Positions 43,018 through 51,933 of a stretch of 57,891 nucleotides of DNA are shown piece by piece. The translations under genes and the position numbers were made by a program. The stretch covers positions 1-57,891 of the forward strand of contig JAFYNZ010000063.1 of NCBI GenBank assembly GCA_017547845.1, in the 5' to 3' direction. The notes beneath the pieces are model-generated. The model searched no databases. It saw only the letters and a program-made list of their open reading frames with translations, and was not told the origin of the DNA. Position 1 is the first letter of the stretch; every line of letters begins with the position of its first letter. Source of the DNA: Muribaculaceae bacterium. Its GTDB lineage: Bacteria > Bacteroidota > Bacteroidia > Bacteroidales > Muribaculaceae.

Positions 43018-46000
43018 ATGCGTAAATTTACAGCTTTAGGTCTGTTCCTTCTTGCTTTGATAGGTTTTACTGCTAAGGCAGATATTACTTGCACATGGAG
43101 CATTGAAGAAGGAGCAACAGTTGAAAGTTTCACAGAAGCTACGTTTACCCTTTCAGGTATTGACATGGCTTTTGACGGAAACTATGGTAACTCAAGTGAT
43201 TGCGGTCTTTATAGCGAAGATGGCACACAAATCTCTTCATTCGGTTGGAGCTGGTGTCCATACAGCATGGACATCGTTGATGGCAGTGTATCATTCACAG
43301 TTGCGGTTCAGTCAGACCAAACATACCCTGACTATCCTGTAGCAACAAAGGGTAACTATTATTTGAAGATTTGCAAGGGTTTCTTCCGTTCATTCCCTAA
43401 CGGTTCTTCTGATTGGCAGAATTATATTGAACTACCTGAGCTTCGTGTAAATTTCAAGATTGAGCCAACTCCTGGTTATGTATCAAGAGACAACGTGACA
43501 GCGACTCCTGCAGAAGGCAACCTCACAAGCTTGCCTGAAGCATTCGTTATCACACTTGACAACGAAGACCTCACTTCAATCGAATTTGTAGGTGACGAAA
43601 AGCCTAAGTACTATCAAAACTCATGGACAAGCTACGACCTCGACGTTGAAATCGAAGGCAACACTATCAAGTTGATTCCTTCAGAAACATTGAAGAATGC
43701 TTTCGCTGACATGTACGAAGGTAACTATCGTGTGATTTTGTTTGCTAACTCATTCAAGTTCAATGGTGATGACGCTAAGACTAACGACTTGATCCAACTT
43801 TGGTACACAATCCCTGAAACAGCAGAATGGAATACTTACTTGACATTCCCTGCTCCTCCGGAAAGAAGATGGGACTATGATATCTATGACTATGTCACTA
43901 TCCCAAGTATCGTATCAAGCCTTGGTCGCGTAGAATTGTATGTTTACGAGCAAGGTGCAGAAATGATTGTTCCTGAAGAAGCTCAAGACATGAGCAATGT
44001 TCCTTACGTTGCTTACTATGACGAACAATTCTCTCAATGGATTCCTATCGCATTCTATGACGAAGAAGTAATTCCTTCTGTAATGGATCAAAACGGTGAA
44101 TTGTCTTATCCTGGTGTTAAACTTTCATTTAAACCTGAATATGCAGGTATGGTATTCCCTGAAGGTACTTACCGCGTTATAGTTCCTGCAGGTGCATACA
44201 CTGTAAACGTTCCTGAATCAAGATATGGCGACCCTGCTAAGACTCTTCCAACAAAGGCTTACTCAGTAGAATATCAATTGGCTACTGCTCCTGAAGTATC
44301 AACAACTGCTGTTTGGGGTATCGAAGACGGTGCTGTATTGGAAAGCTTCGAAGGCACAACTCTCAAGTTTGAAGGCGTTAAGAACGTTAAGTTGGTAGAT
44401 GAATATGGCGTTTCTGCTATGCTCTACAAGAAGAATGCTAACGGTACTGAAACAGAACTTGGTAAGATGACTATCGGTGTTTGCGACTCATCTACAGACT
44501 GGAATACAGTTATCGAAGTTGCTGAAGATGGTACATTCGGCGTAACTATGGACCCAGACGTATTCAACCCATACTATCCACTTGATGTTGATGGCGAATA
44601 CTGCATCCGCATGCCATTCAACGCATTGAAGTTCGAAGGTTTCTCTGACCTCGTGAACGAAGCTTCAGAAGTTAACTTCTCTATCAGCAGCAAGTCATTG
44701 CTTAAGGACGCTCAATCAACTATCGACCCAGCTCCATGTGAAATTTCAGCATTCCCAGAAAAGTTGACTATCACATTCACAAACGAAGAAATCAAGACAT
44801 TGGATCTCGGTATCGTGACTGAACAAAGATACTATGACGAAGAAGGTAACTACAATCCTCACACAGTAGAAGTTCCTGCTAAGGCTGGTCTTATCTGTGA
44901 CTTTGGTTACTATGCTTACCAAGTAGGTTCATACTTGATGGAAATCAACCCTGAAAATCCAAAACAAGTAATCCTTACTCCTGACCCATCTTCAATCTCA
45001 TCTGACGCTACACTCCAATATGGTTCTTACAAGTTCCGTATCTCTCGTGGTGGTTTGATCGCAAACAAGGGTACAGAAACTGAAAGCGCTTGCTCTATCA
45101 TGGAATGGGGTAACTACGACAATATTCAACGCTTCCCTGGTCAAATCTACAACCCGGTAGTAGGTGAAGAAGTAGAAGAGCTCTACTCATTCAGCATTAA
45201 GTATACAGATGGCAGCGGCAACGACGCTTATGGCGAACTCCAACTTGGCGATGCTACTGCAGCAATGTACGCATTCGACGCAATGACAAACGACTGGGTA
45301 CACTACTCAGACCTCGTTTCTGAAATCGTAGTTGACAAGACTATGGGTATCGAAGTACCTACAGTACGTCTCCCATGGGAACCAGTATTCGGCTCAGGTC
45401 GTTACAAAGTGGTTATCCCACGCAACACATTCAAGTTCTACGACTATGGTGCAACTATCCCTGGCGACGCTATCGAAGCTGAATACGAAATCAACACAGG
45501 TGTTAAGCCTTACGATATCACAGTGACTCCAGCTGAAGGTGATGTTCCATTCATCGACGATATCACATTCACATTCAACGACTGGTGGATGTCATCTGTA
45601 TGGGTAGCTAACCCAGACTGGTCAATGCGTATGGAAAATGCTGCTGTGGCAGTTGACGCTGAAGGCAACGTTCTCGGTTATGCAACAGTTTCTACTGAAT
45701 ACGGTGAAAACTGGGCAATGTACCAAAAGATCGACTTCGAACCAGCTATCCGTCAAGAAGGCGCTGTTAAGGTGATCGTAGGTTGGAACGTATTCGACTC
45801 TGACTACGACATGGTAGGCGACACTGAAGGCTTCACATTCAACTACAACATCGTTCCTGGCGCTCCTGAACTCGTTGTTACTCCAGCTGACGGCGAAGAA
45901 GTTAAGGAACTTGTAAACTTCACACTCACTTGGAATGGTGCTACAGAAGTAGAAATCAACCCTGACTTGATGGTAGGTGGTGCTAAGCTTTACGCTGTAA

Positions 46001-46644
46001 CAGAAAATGGTAAGGAACTCCAATCAGACCTCATCTGCTCACCTGCAGGCGACAAGTCAGTAGTTCTCGACATCATGGATCTCGCTAAGCCAATGCCAAA
46101 CGGTCAATACGTTCTCGAAGTACCTGCTGAAATGTTCACAGCTAACGGTTTCGCTAACGAAGCGCTTACAGCTACTTACACTCTCGCAGGCTTAGTTTAC
46201 AACTTCGAAGTTCTCGAAGCTCCATTCAACAAGATTAAACTTACTGTTGAAAACTGCGACGAACTCAAGGTTAGAGAAGACTGCGCTGAAAAGGCTACAT
46301 TGTGGTACGTAACAGGTGGTGAAAAACAAGTTGGTGAATACAATGTTGTATCTGTAGGTGACAACGTAGTAGAACTCACTCTTACTGAAGCTGTAGAAGC
46401 AGTAGACGGTGACTACATCGTATGGTTGCCAGAAGGTTACTTCTGGGTAGGCAACGACCAATCTAAGGACATCAAGTTTGCTATCGACGGTGTTGTTTCT
46501 ATCGAAGACATCGCTGAAGACGCTAACTTCGATATCGTTAACGTAAACGGTATGGTAATCAAGCGCAACGGCAACAAGGCTGACCTTAAGGCTCTCGATC
46601 CAGGCATCTACGTTGTAAATGGTAAGAAGGTACTTGTGAAATAA
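43018..46644 (+). CDS. Giant exported Ig-like array protein with T9SS-type sorting domain (A)
   Basis: A 1208-aa protein of unknown function. Residues 1-22 form a Sec signal peptide (MRKFTALGLFLLALIG, cut near AKAD). The body is a chain of about nine beta-rich modules of 100-130 aa. Each ends in a strand pattern like YRVIVPAGAY or QYVLEVPAEMF, resembling bacterial Ig-like (SbsA/Big_5) domains. The last 50 residues or so (IVNVNGMVIKR... PGIYVVNGKKVLVK) match a type A T9SS sorting domain, so surface display is predicted. Codon use is strongly biased (Glu mostly GAA, Lys mostly AAG), suggesting high expression. It is clearly related to the 1928-aa protein downstream: shared MRK(F/L)TAL start, LATAPEVSTT segment and C-terminus. 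Confidence 0.85.
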   Translation: MRKFTALGLFLLALIGFTAKADITCTWSIEEGATVESFTEATFTLSGIDMAFDGNYGNSSDCGLYSEDGTQISSFGWSWCPYSMDIVDGSVSFTVAVQSDQTYPDYPVATKGNYYLKICKGFFRSFPNGSSDWQNYIELPELRVNFKIEPTPGYVSRDNVTATPAEGNLTSLPEAFVITLDNEDLTSIEFVGDEKPKYYQNSWTSYDLDVEIEGNTIKLIPSETLKNAFADMYEGNYRVILFANSFKFNGDDAKTNDLIQLWYTIPETAEWNTYLTFPAPPERRWDYDIYDYVTIPSIVSSLGRVELYVYEQGAEMIVPEEAQDMSNVPYVAYYDEQFSQWIPIAFYDEEVIPSVMDQNGELSYPGVKLSFKPEYAGMVFPEGTYRVIVPAGAYTVNVPESRYGDPAKTLPTKAYSVEYQLATAPEVSTTAVWGIEDGAVLESFEGTTLKFEGVKNVKLVDEYGVSAMLYKKNANGTETELGKMTIGVCDSSTDWNTVIEVAEDGTFGVTMDPDVFNPYYPLDVDGEYCIRMPFNALKFEGFSDLVNEASEVNFSISSKSLLKDAQSTIDPAPCEISAFPEKLTITFTNEEIKTLDLGIVTEQRYYDEEGNYNPHTVEVPAKAGLICDFGYYAYQVGSYLMEINPENPKQVILTPDPSSISSDATLQYGSYKFRISRGGLIANKGTETESACSIMEWGNYDNIQRFPGQIYNPVVGEEVEELYSFSIKYTDGSGNDAYGELQLGDATAAMYAFDAMTNDWVHYSDLVSEIVVDKTMGIEVPTVRLPWEPVFGSGRYKVVIPRNTFKFYDYGATIPGDAIEAEYEINTGVKPYDITVTPAEGDVPFIDDITFTFNDWWMSSVWVANPDWSMRMENAAVAVDAEGNVLGYATVSTEYGENWAMYQKIDFEPAIRQEGAVKVIVGWNVFDSDYDMVGDTEGFTFNYNIVPGAPELVVTPADGEEVKELVNFTLTWNGATEVEINPDLMVGGAKLYAVTENGKELQSDLICSPAGDKSVVLDIMDLAKPMPNGQYVLEVPAEMFTANGFANEALTATYTLAGLVYNFEVLEAPFNKIKLTVENCDELKVREDCAEKATLWYVTGGEKQVGEYNVVSVGDNVVELTLTEAVEAVDGDYIVWLPEGYFWVGNDQSKDIKFAIDGVVSIEDIAEDANFDIVNVNGMVIKRNGNKADLKALDPGIYVVNGKKVLVK

Positions 46645-46669
46645 TCGAGTATTAACCTTGAAATAACTC

Positions 46670-46704
46670 AGCGGGTGGGACATCAGTCTCACCCGCTTTT
46701 TTCT
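46670..46704 (+). terminator. Terminator of the 1208-aa protein gene
   Basis: AGCGGGTGGGAC (46670-46681) pairs with GTCTCACCCGCT (46686-46697) with one G-U pair and a 4-nt loop, followed by a T-run and C. It starts 26 bp past the stop codon. Confidence 0.9.
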
Positions 46705-46719
46705 TTAGGCATGATGGTA

Positions 46720-46800
46720 GAGTCGATAGAGTCAATAGAGTCAATAGAGTCAATAGAGTCGATAGAGTCAATAGGGTCGATAGGGTCAATAAGGTCTATG
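46720..46800 (+). repeat. 9-bp tandem repeat (minisatellite)
   Basis: About eight copies of a unit like AGAGTCAAT/AGAGTCGAT, becoming degenerate towards the right (AGGGTCGAT, AAGGTCTAT, then TATCTATAA-type remnants). In one frame it would read Glu-Ser-Ile repeats, but the frame has no support as a gene. Confidence 0.85.
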
Positions 46801-46878
46801 GTATCTATAATATCTATATCCTTGACGGTCAGAAATGTCACAAAATGCGGGGGTGGAGGGTAAAAAGAGAGAGACTTG

Positions 46879-46910
46879 TTTGGGTAATTATGGGTTTTGA
46901 TGTAATTTTG
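46879..46910 (+). promoter_or_regulatory. Promoter of the LRR surface protein
   Basis: TTTG at 46879-46882, 20 bp, then TAATTTTG at 46903-46910, about 42 bp upstream of the ATG. A full -33/-7 match. Confidence 0.8.
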
Positions 46911-46952
46911 CGAAAAATAACTTTAATAACAAAATCTTAGTATTAATTAGAG

Positions 46953-49900
46953 ATGAATTGTACATGTAAATGTAGCATACGCTTGACGCTATTGATGGCG
47001 TTGGTGATGCTACTCAATCTCTCTGCTTCAGCCGCAGAAAGCGTCATCGGCTCGACAGAGAACACTACACAGTATCTTCCGATAGCTCCCAACAAGGAGT
47101 ATGTCTATTCGGAGATGGTTTATGACGCAACGTCGTTGGCATCGATATCGTCGGGCTCAACGATTCAGAAGATTGGATTCCAAGGTTCGACTACCGAAAC
47201 CGGCGCTGTAGAGCAATTTGACCTCTATATCGCTAACTCAAGCCTTGGCAGTGCTCCATCGGAGCATAGCGATCTCTCAGCTATGCAGCACGTCTACTCG
47301 GGCGCATTAACGCTTGAGAAGTTCTCCGGCTTGGGTACAGTGTTTGAGGTAGCATTTGATGAGGAATTTGTCTATACAGGTGGCAGTCTTCACTTGGTGG
47401 CAATTGCCAAGATGACAAGCGGCACAAGCTATTTTGCTTATCAGAAAGTGGCAGGAACAGTCAACTTTGGCTACACCGAGGAGCAACTCTATGGTAGCAC
47501 TTATGGCTCATATCGCCCTGTGATCAATGTCACATACCAAGGCGATGTCGTAGTGTCTACGACTCAGACTTCAGTGGTCGGTGTGGCTGATGGCTACAAC
47601 TGCTCTTACTATGGTGCTCCACTCACGACTATTTCCAATAAGTCAATGAGCGAGACTGTTTACACTGCCGACGAACTCGGCATGGGTGGTCAGAAACAAC
47701 TCATCAAGAAGCTCGCCTACAAAGGCTTCTGCACAGCAGCCGACAATGGAGAGCAGTTTAATGTGACTGTATGGATGGGCAACTGCAAGGCCGGCAAGTA
47801 TGACGAGGCTGACTTTGCAGCGACGTCTACCGAAAAAATGAAGCAAGTCTACAATGGTGTCATCACCTTTGCTAAAGAGGGTGGCTATGGAAACTATGTC
47901 GACATCATGAGCCTTGACCTAGGCGAAGGATTTGCTTACGCAGGTGGCAACCTCAAAGTGGTGATTAAGTGTGAAAACACAGCGACTAAGCGTGTCTATT
48001 GGGCGTACGATGAGTCGATGGAATACTCGTCTATCTACGAAGATGCTACAGGCGATGCAGAGCTTCAAGGCGCTTGCAAGATGTATACCAATGGTATGCC
48101 TGTGACTAAATTCGAATACGAAGCCTACGAAGGTGTGGCTGAACCTTATATCGACGTGGTGGAATTTGATAGAGAGCCATCAATCGTTATCTACACTGAC
48201 AAGCCTATCGACTCAATGCTTGGCATGATATTCTACACTCGTTCAAGTGCAATCGATGGTAACACAAGTGGTGTAATCGTTGACTGGGGTGATGGTGATT
48301 TGAAGGACTATCCTCACGCCGGCACATTGTCAGTCAATAGCGACGTTAAGGGCCCTGTCATCAAGGTCTATCGCAGCAATCCGGACATCGCTATTGAGCA
48401 GTTCTATTGTTTCGGAGCAGAGTTGACAGATGTCGAACTCTACGAAGAGCAATTGAAATTGGTGGACTTGCACAACAACAAGTTGACCGCTATCGATCTT
48501 TCAAATTGTCCTAATATTGAACGTTTGAGCCTGGCTCAAAACAAGTTCTTCGAATTTGAATACAACAACTCTAACCTTAAACAACTTTATTTGAGCAAAA
48601 ACGAATTGGAGCAGTTGAGAATCAGTGGTTGTAGCAATTTGGAAGGTCTCGACGTATCAATCAACCTCCTTCGCTCACCTATCTGGATCGAAATGCCATC
48701 GTCTAAGGCGTTGAAATATCTCGACGTGTCGTACAACATGCTTAGCGAGTTTGACATCTCTAAATGCACTGCATTGCAGACATATATCTGCAACCACAAT
48801 CGCATGGAAAGCATCGACCTTCGCCTCAATACAGAGCTTAAGGTCCTCAAAGCATTCTACCAAGGGTTGACATCTATCTCTACCAAGACTTGTCCTGAAC
48901 TTGAGACACTCGATGTCAGCGGCACTATGATTACAGACCTGGATTTGCGTCAAAACTCTAACCTCAAAGACTTGAACGTGTCGATGACTCAGATGACCGA
49001 CATCTCATTGAAGAAAGCGACCAAATTGGAAACGCTCAAGATTTCAGACTGTCAGTTTGAAAACATCGACCTCTCAGCAAATACAGCGTTGAAGCACTTC
49101 GAATGTGTCAATAATGCTATTGCCGACCTCGACTTGTCGTATAACACAATGCTTGAATATCTCGATTGTAGCAACAACGGTATTGAGTCATTGGACGTAA
49201 CACTCCTTCCTAACTTGGTCACTTTGAAATGTGCCAACAACCGTCTCAGCGCAATCGATACAGAGCTTAATGCCAACCTTGCTTATCTCGATATCTCAAC
49301 CAACAATTTCAGCACTTTCGACCCTACTCTCAATCCAAGCCTCTACTATCTCAACTGTGCCAACAATGCGTTGACAGAGCTTTCTGTGGCAGATATGGTC
49401 GACATCGTCGGCATCAATGTAAGTGCCAATCAGATGGATAAGGCATCGTTGGAAGAACTCTTCTTCTCGCTACCCGATATCAACGGCCTCTATGTAGACG
49501 AGCAAGACCTCTCATGGAAGGGTGTCGTTAACTTTAATGGTAACCCTGGTGCTAAGGAAGCTGACACAGAGTTTATGGTTGCTAAGGGTTGGAGACACAA
49601 CTTCGTGCAAGATATGCTCGGCGACGCATCAGCGATGATCGTAGTGCCACAGGAACTTGTCAATACACGATTGATATTCAGTATGCAGACCGGCGACGAG
49701 ACTGTCGATGTAGATTGGGGTGACGGCAAACGTGTCACTTATCAGGTAGAGACCTACGAAGGTTCATTCACTAATCCTGAAGGTGTAGTGGCCGGCACAA
49801 ACATCAAGATCTATGCACCGGAGACTACATTGTTGGCTCTTGCTAACTGTGGTGTGACAGCAGTGTTGGTTGACAATATGCCTCGTTTGGAAGTATTGAG

Positions 49901-51662
49901 CTGTTCAAGCAATAGCATTTCGGAAATCAACTTACTCAACAACCCTGAAATCATAGAACTTCAATGTGGCAAAAACCCGTTGACAATCATTGAGCTTCCT
50001 GAAGAAAACAAGTTGGAAAAACTCTATTGCGACGATACGCTCATCAAGCAGTTGGACCTCTCAGGCATGAAGAGCCTCCGCGAGCTTGATTTGAATGAAA
50101 ACAATCTCACAACGCTTGACCTCAGCAGTAGCACAGAGCTTGTATATCTCAGCGTCTATAACAACGACCTGCAGTCGATCGACCTTTCGGCTTGTAAGCA
50201 GCTCCAAGAAGTCTATTTGTCGAAAAATGCGCTCACAGAGCTCGACCTTTCAGGCAATAGCCGTCTCACAGTAGCCTCATTCACCGACAACGCCATCAAG
50301 AGCTTCGATGCATCGACACTCAAAATGCTCCAGTATCTCTATGTGACCAACAACGGTATGCAAGAGCTTACGCTCAACAACGAGCACCTCGTAGAGCTCG
50401 TGGCAGGTGGTAACGAGTTCACAAGTATTGATCTCTCGACATGCGAAAGCCTCGGTGTGGCAGAGTTCTCAAAGTGCAACCTCTCGACTATCGATGTCAG
50501 CAAGAACTCACGTTTGGACTGGTTGTTTGTCGGCGACAACAAGCTTGAATCAATCACATTGGCTGATAATCAGTATGAGCTCAACCTCCTCCATGCAGAA
50601 AACAACAAGTTGACATCGATTGATTTCGACCGTATCCCTCAAGTGGCTGAATTGATCGTATCGGGCAACCAACTTTCAGGCGAGGTTGACCTCTCTGCAT
50701 GTAGCTTGCTCAACTATCTCGACATGTCCTACAACTCTATCAGCTCAATCAAGTTTGCTTCATCGGTGCCTAACTTGCAGTCGGTCTATGTACGCAATAA
50801 TGAATTGAAGACCATTTCTATTCCAAGTGGCAGCCTCGGTATCCTTGATGCTACTCGCAACCAATTGGCAGCACTCAACATCAGCGAGTGTAACTTGGTG
50901 ATTGCGCTTCTTCTTGACTTCAATAACCTCAATAGTCTCAATCTCGAAGGCAAGAAAGAGTTGCTCGGATTGTCAATCCGTCAAAACAAGTTTGGTAAGA
51001 ACACACTCAATAATATCTACGACCAACTTCCTGATATCTCAGGCATCACACCGACATCGCAATACTCGTCATGGATGTGTCAAGTCAATGTCAGTGGCAA
51101 CCCTGGCGCTGAGGAGTCAAACAGAATCGTGGCTCGAGATAAGGGATGGACTGTCAACTACGACGAAGAGCTTCCGGAGTTGCGCAATATGACAATCACA
51201 GTCACAGGCGTTAACGGCGAGGCTGTAGAAGATGCGACATTCACATTGCTTCTCGAAGGCTATGAATTTGCAATCACTCCTACTACACAAGAAGATGGTG
51301 TCTACAAATTTATCGACTTCGAAGTGTTCACATCATATGACTATGTGTTCAGAGTATCTCACCCTGACTACGAGCCGGTAGAGACAGGCGTAATCGACTT
51401 CACTAATGACAACGTTGAGGTAGTGGTATCATTCACCAACGTGGGTGTCGAAGATGTCGAAAAGACCGAAGCTGTGGTGTATGGTAGCAATGGTTGTATC
51501 ATCATCAAGACTGAAGCGCCTGCGATGATTGCAGTCTACGATATGATGGGAGGCTGTGTTCGTCAGCTCGAAGCAGAGGGCGACATTCAGATTGCCGACC
51601 TCAACCGTGGCATCTACATCGTTCGCATCAACGACAAGGCACATAAAGTGTTTGTGAGATAA
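46953..51662 (+). CDS. Giant exported leucine-rich-repeat protein with T9SS-type sorting domain
   Basis: A 1569-aa protein of unknown function. The signal peptide (about 1-27) has an unusual start, MNCTCKCS. Two related beta-sandwich domains follow (about 30-190 and 205-370). Then the architecture repeats: a DWGDG-containing domain (motif near 443 and again near 921), a leucine-rich-repeat block (about 485-850 and 958-1370) with units like LKYLDVSYNML and LVTLKCANNRL, and a cap with PDI-x-G...GNPGA. A carboxypeptidase-regulatory-like Ig domain (about 1410-1480) precedes a T9SS-type C-terminal domain (IAVYDMMGG... NRGIYIVRINDKAHKVFVR). Surface adhesion or binding is the likely role by analogy with other LRR surface proteins. 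It has its own promoter and terminator. Confidence 0.88.
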   Translation: MNCTCKCSIRLTLLMALVMLLNLSASAAESVIGSTENTTQYLPIAPNKEYVYSEMVYDATSLASISSGSTIQKIGFQGSTTETGAVEQFDLYIANSSLGSAPSEHSDLSAMQHVYSGALTLEKFSGLGTVFEVAFDEEFVYTGGSLHLVAIAKMTSGTSYFAYQKVAGTVNFGYTEEQLYGSTYGSYRPVINVTYQGDVVVSTTQTSVVGVADGYNCSYYGAPLTTISNKSMSETVYTADELGMGGQKQLIKKLAYKGFCTAADNGEQFNVTVWMGNCKAGKYDEADFAATSTEKMKQVYNGVITFAKEGGYGNYVDIMSLDLGEGFAYAGGNLKVVIKCENTATKRVYWAYDESMEYSSIYEDATGDAELQGACKMYTNGMPVTKFEYEAYEGVAEPYIDVVEFDREPSIVIYTDKPIDSMLGMIFYTRSSAIDGNTSGVIVDWGDGDLKDYPHAGTLSVNSDVKGPVIKVYRSNPDIAIEQFYCFGAELTDVELYEEQLKLVDLHNNKLTAIDLSNCPNIERLSLAQNKFFEFEYNNSNLKQLYLSKNELEQLRISGCSNLEGLDVSINLLRSPIWIEMPSSKALKYLDVSYNMLSEFDISKCTALQTYICNHNRMESIDLRLNTELKVLKAFYQGLTSISTKTCPELETLDVSGTMITDLDLRQNSNLKDLNVSMTQMTDISLKKATKLETLKISDCQFENIDLSANTALKHFECVNNAIADLDLSYNTMLEYLDCSNNGIESLDVTLLPNLVTLKCANNRLSAIDTELNANLAYLDISTNNFSTFDPTLNPSLYYLNCANNALTELSVADMVDIVGINVSANQMDKASLEELFFSLPDINGLYVDEQDLSWKGVVNFNGNPGAKEADTEFMVAKGWRHNFVQDMLGDASAMIVVPQELVNTRLIFSMQTGDETVDVDWGDGKRVTYQVETYEGSFTNPEGVVAGTNIKIYAPETTLLALANCGVTAVLVDNMPRLEVLSCSSNSISEINLLNNPEIIELQCGKNPLTIIELPEENKLEKLYCDDTLIKQLDLSGMKSLRELDLNENNLTTLDLSSSTELVYLSVYNNDLQSIDLSACKQLQEVYLSKNALTELDLSGNSRLTVASFTDNAIKSFDASTLKMLQYLYVTNNGMQELTLNNEHLVELVAGGNEFTSIDLSTCESLGVAEFSKCNLSTIDVSKNSRLDWLFVGDNKLESITLADNQYELNLLHAENNKLTSIDFDRIPQVAELIVSGNQLSGEVDLSACSLLNYLDMSYNSISSIKFASSVPNLQSVYVRNNELKTISIPSGSLGILDATRNQLAALNISECNLVIALLLDFNNLNSLNLEGKKELLGLSIRQNKFGKNTLNNIYDQLPDISGITPTSQYSSWMCQVNVSGNPGAEESNRIVARDKGWTVNYDEELPELRNMTITVTGVNGEAVEDATFTLLLEGYEFAITPTTQEDGVYKFIDFEVFTSYDYVFRVSHPDYEPVETGVIDFTNDNVEVVVSFTNVGVEDVEKTEAVVYGSNGCIIIKTEAPAMIAVYDMMGGCVRQLEAEGDIQIADLNRGIYIVRINDKAHKVFVR

Positions 51663-51699
51663 TAGATTAGTTGCTCGCATAGATATACACCTTGTCAAG

Positions 51700-51741
51700 T
51701 GGGAGGGGAATACCATCGTATTTCTCTCCCATTTGTTTATT
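51700..51741 (+). terminator. Terminator of the LRR protein gene
   Basis: A GTGGGAGGGGAATAC-type arm pairs with GTATTTCTCTCCCAT around a short loop (51700-51732). It is followed by TTTGTTTATTG. It lies about 40 bp past the stop codon. Confidence 0.8.
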
Positions 51742-51818
51742 GTAGAGGGTGTTGGGAATTAAGATATATTAAAAAATGCGGAAAGTAAACGAAAAATTTG
51801 CGAAAAGTCACCTAAATT

Positions 51819-51849
51819 TTGTGGGATTCGTTTAAAAGCAGTATATTTG
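51819..51849 (+). promoter_or_regulatory. Promoter of the 1928-aa Ig-array protein
   Basis: TTG at 51819-51821 (within TTTTG 51817-51821), 20 bp, then TATATTTG at 51842-51849. The transcription start is expected near 51856, with a leader of about 80 nt containing ATTGTTTAACTAAA (51910-51923). Confidence 0.8.
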
Positions 51850-51933
51850 TCCACTAAAACCATGCTAAAGCCCCAAATACCAAGGTAAGAATACATCTAA
51901 ATTAATATTATTGTTTAACTAAATTATCAACTT

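Larger units (their letters stand above)
46645..46952. other. Intergenic region with terminator, minisatellite and promoter
   Basis: The 308 bp between the first and second giant genes hold a strong terminator (46670-46704), a 9-bp tandem repeat (46720-46800) and a full promoter (46879-46910). No gene is supported. Confidence 0.7.

Noticed and set aside
46675-46863. ORF encoding repeated Glu-Ser-Ile
   Set aside because: It starts inside the terminator of the upstream gene and is made mostly of the 9-bp tandem repeat; there is no promoter or start context.
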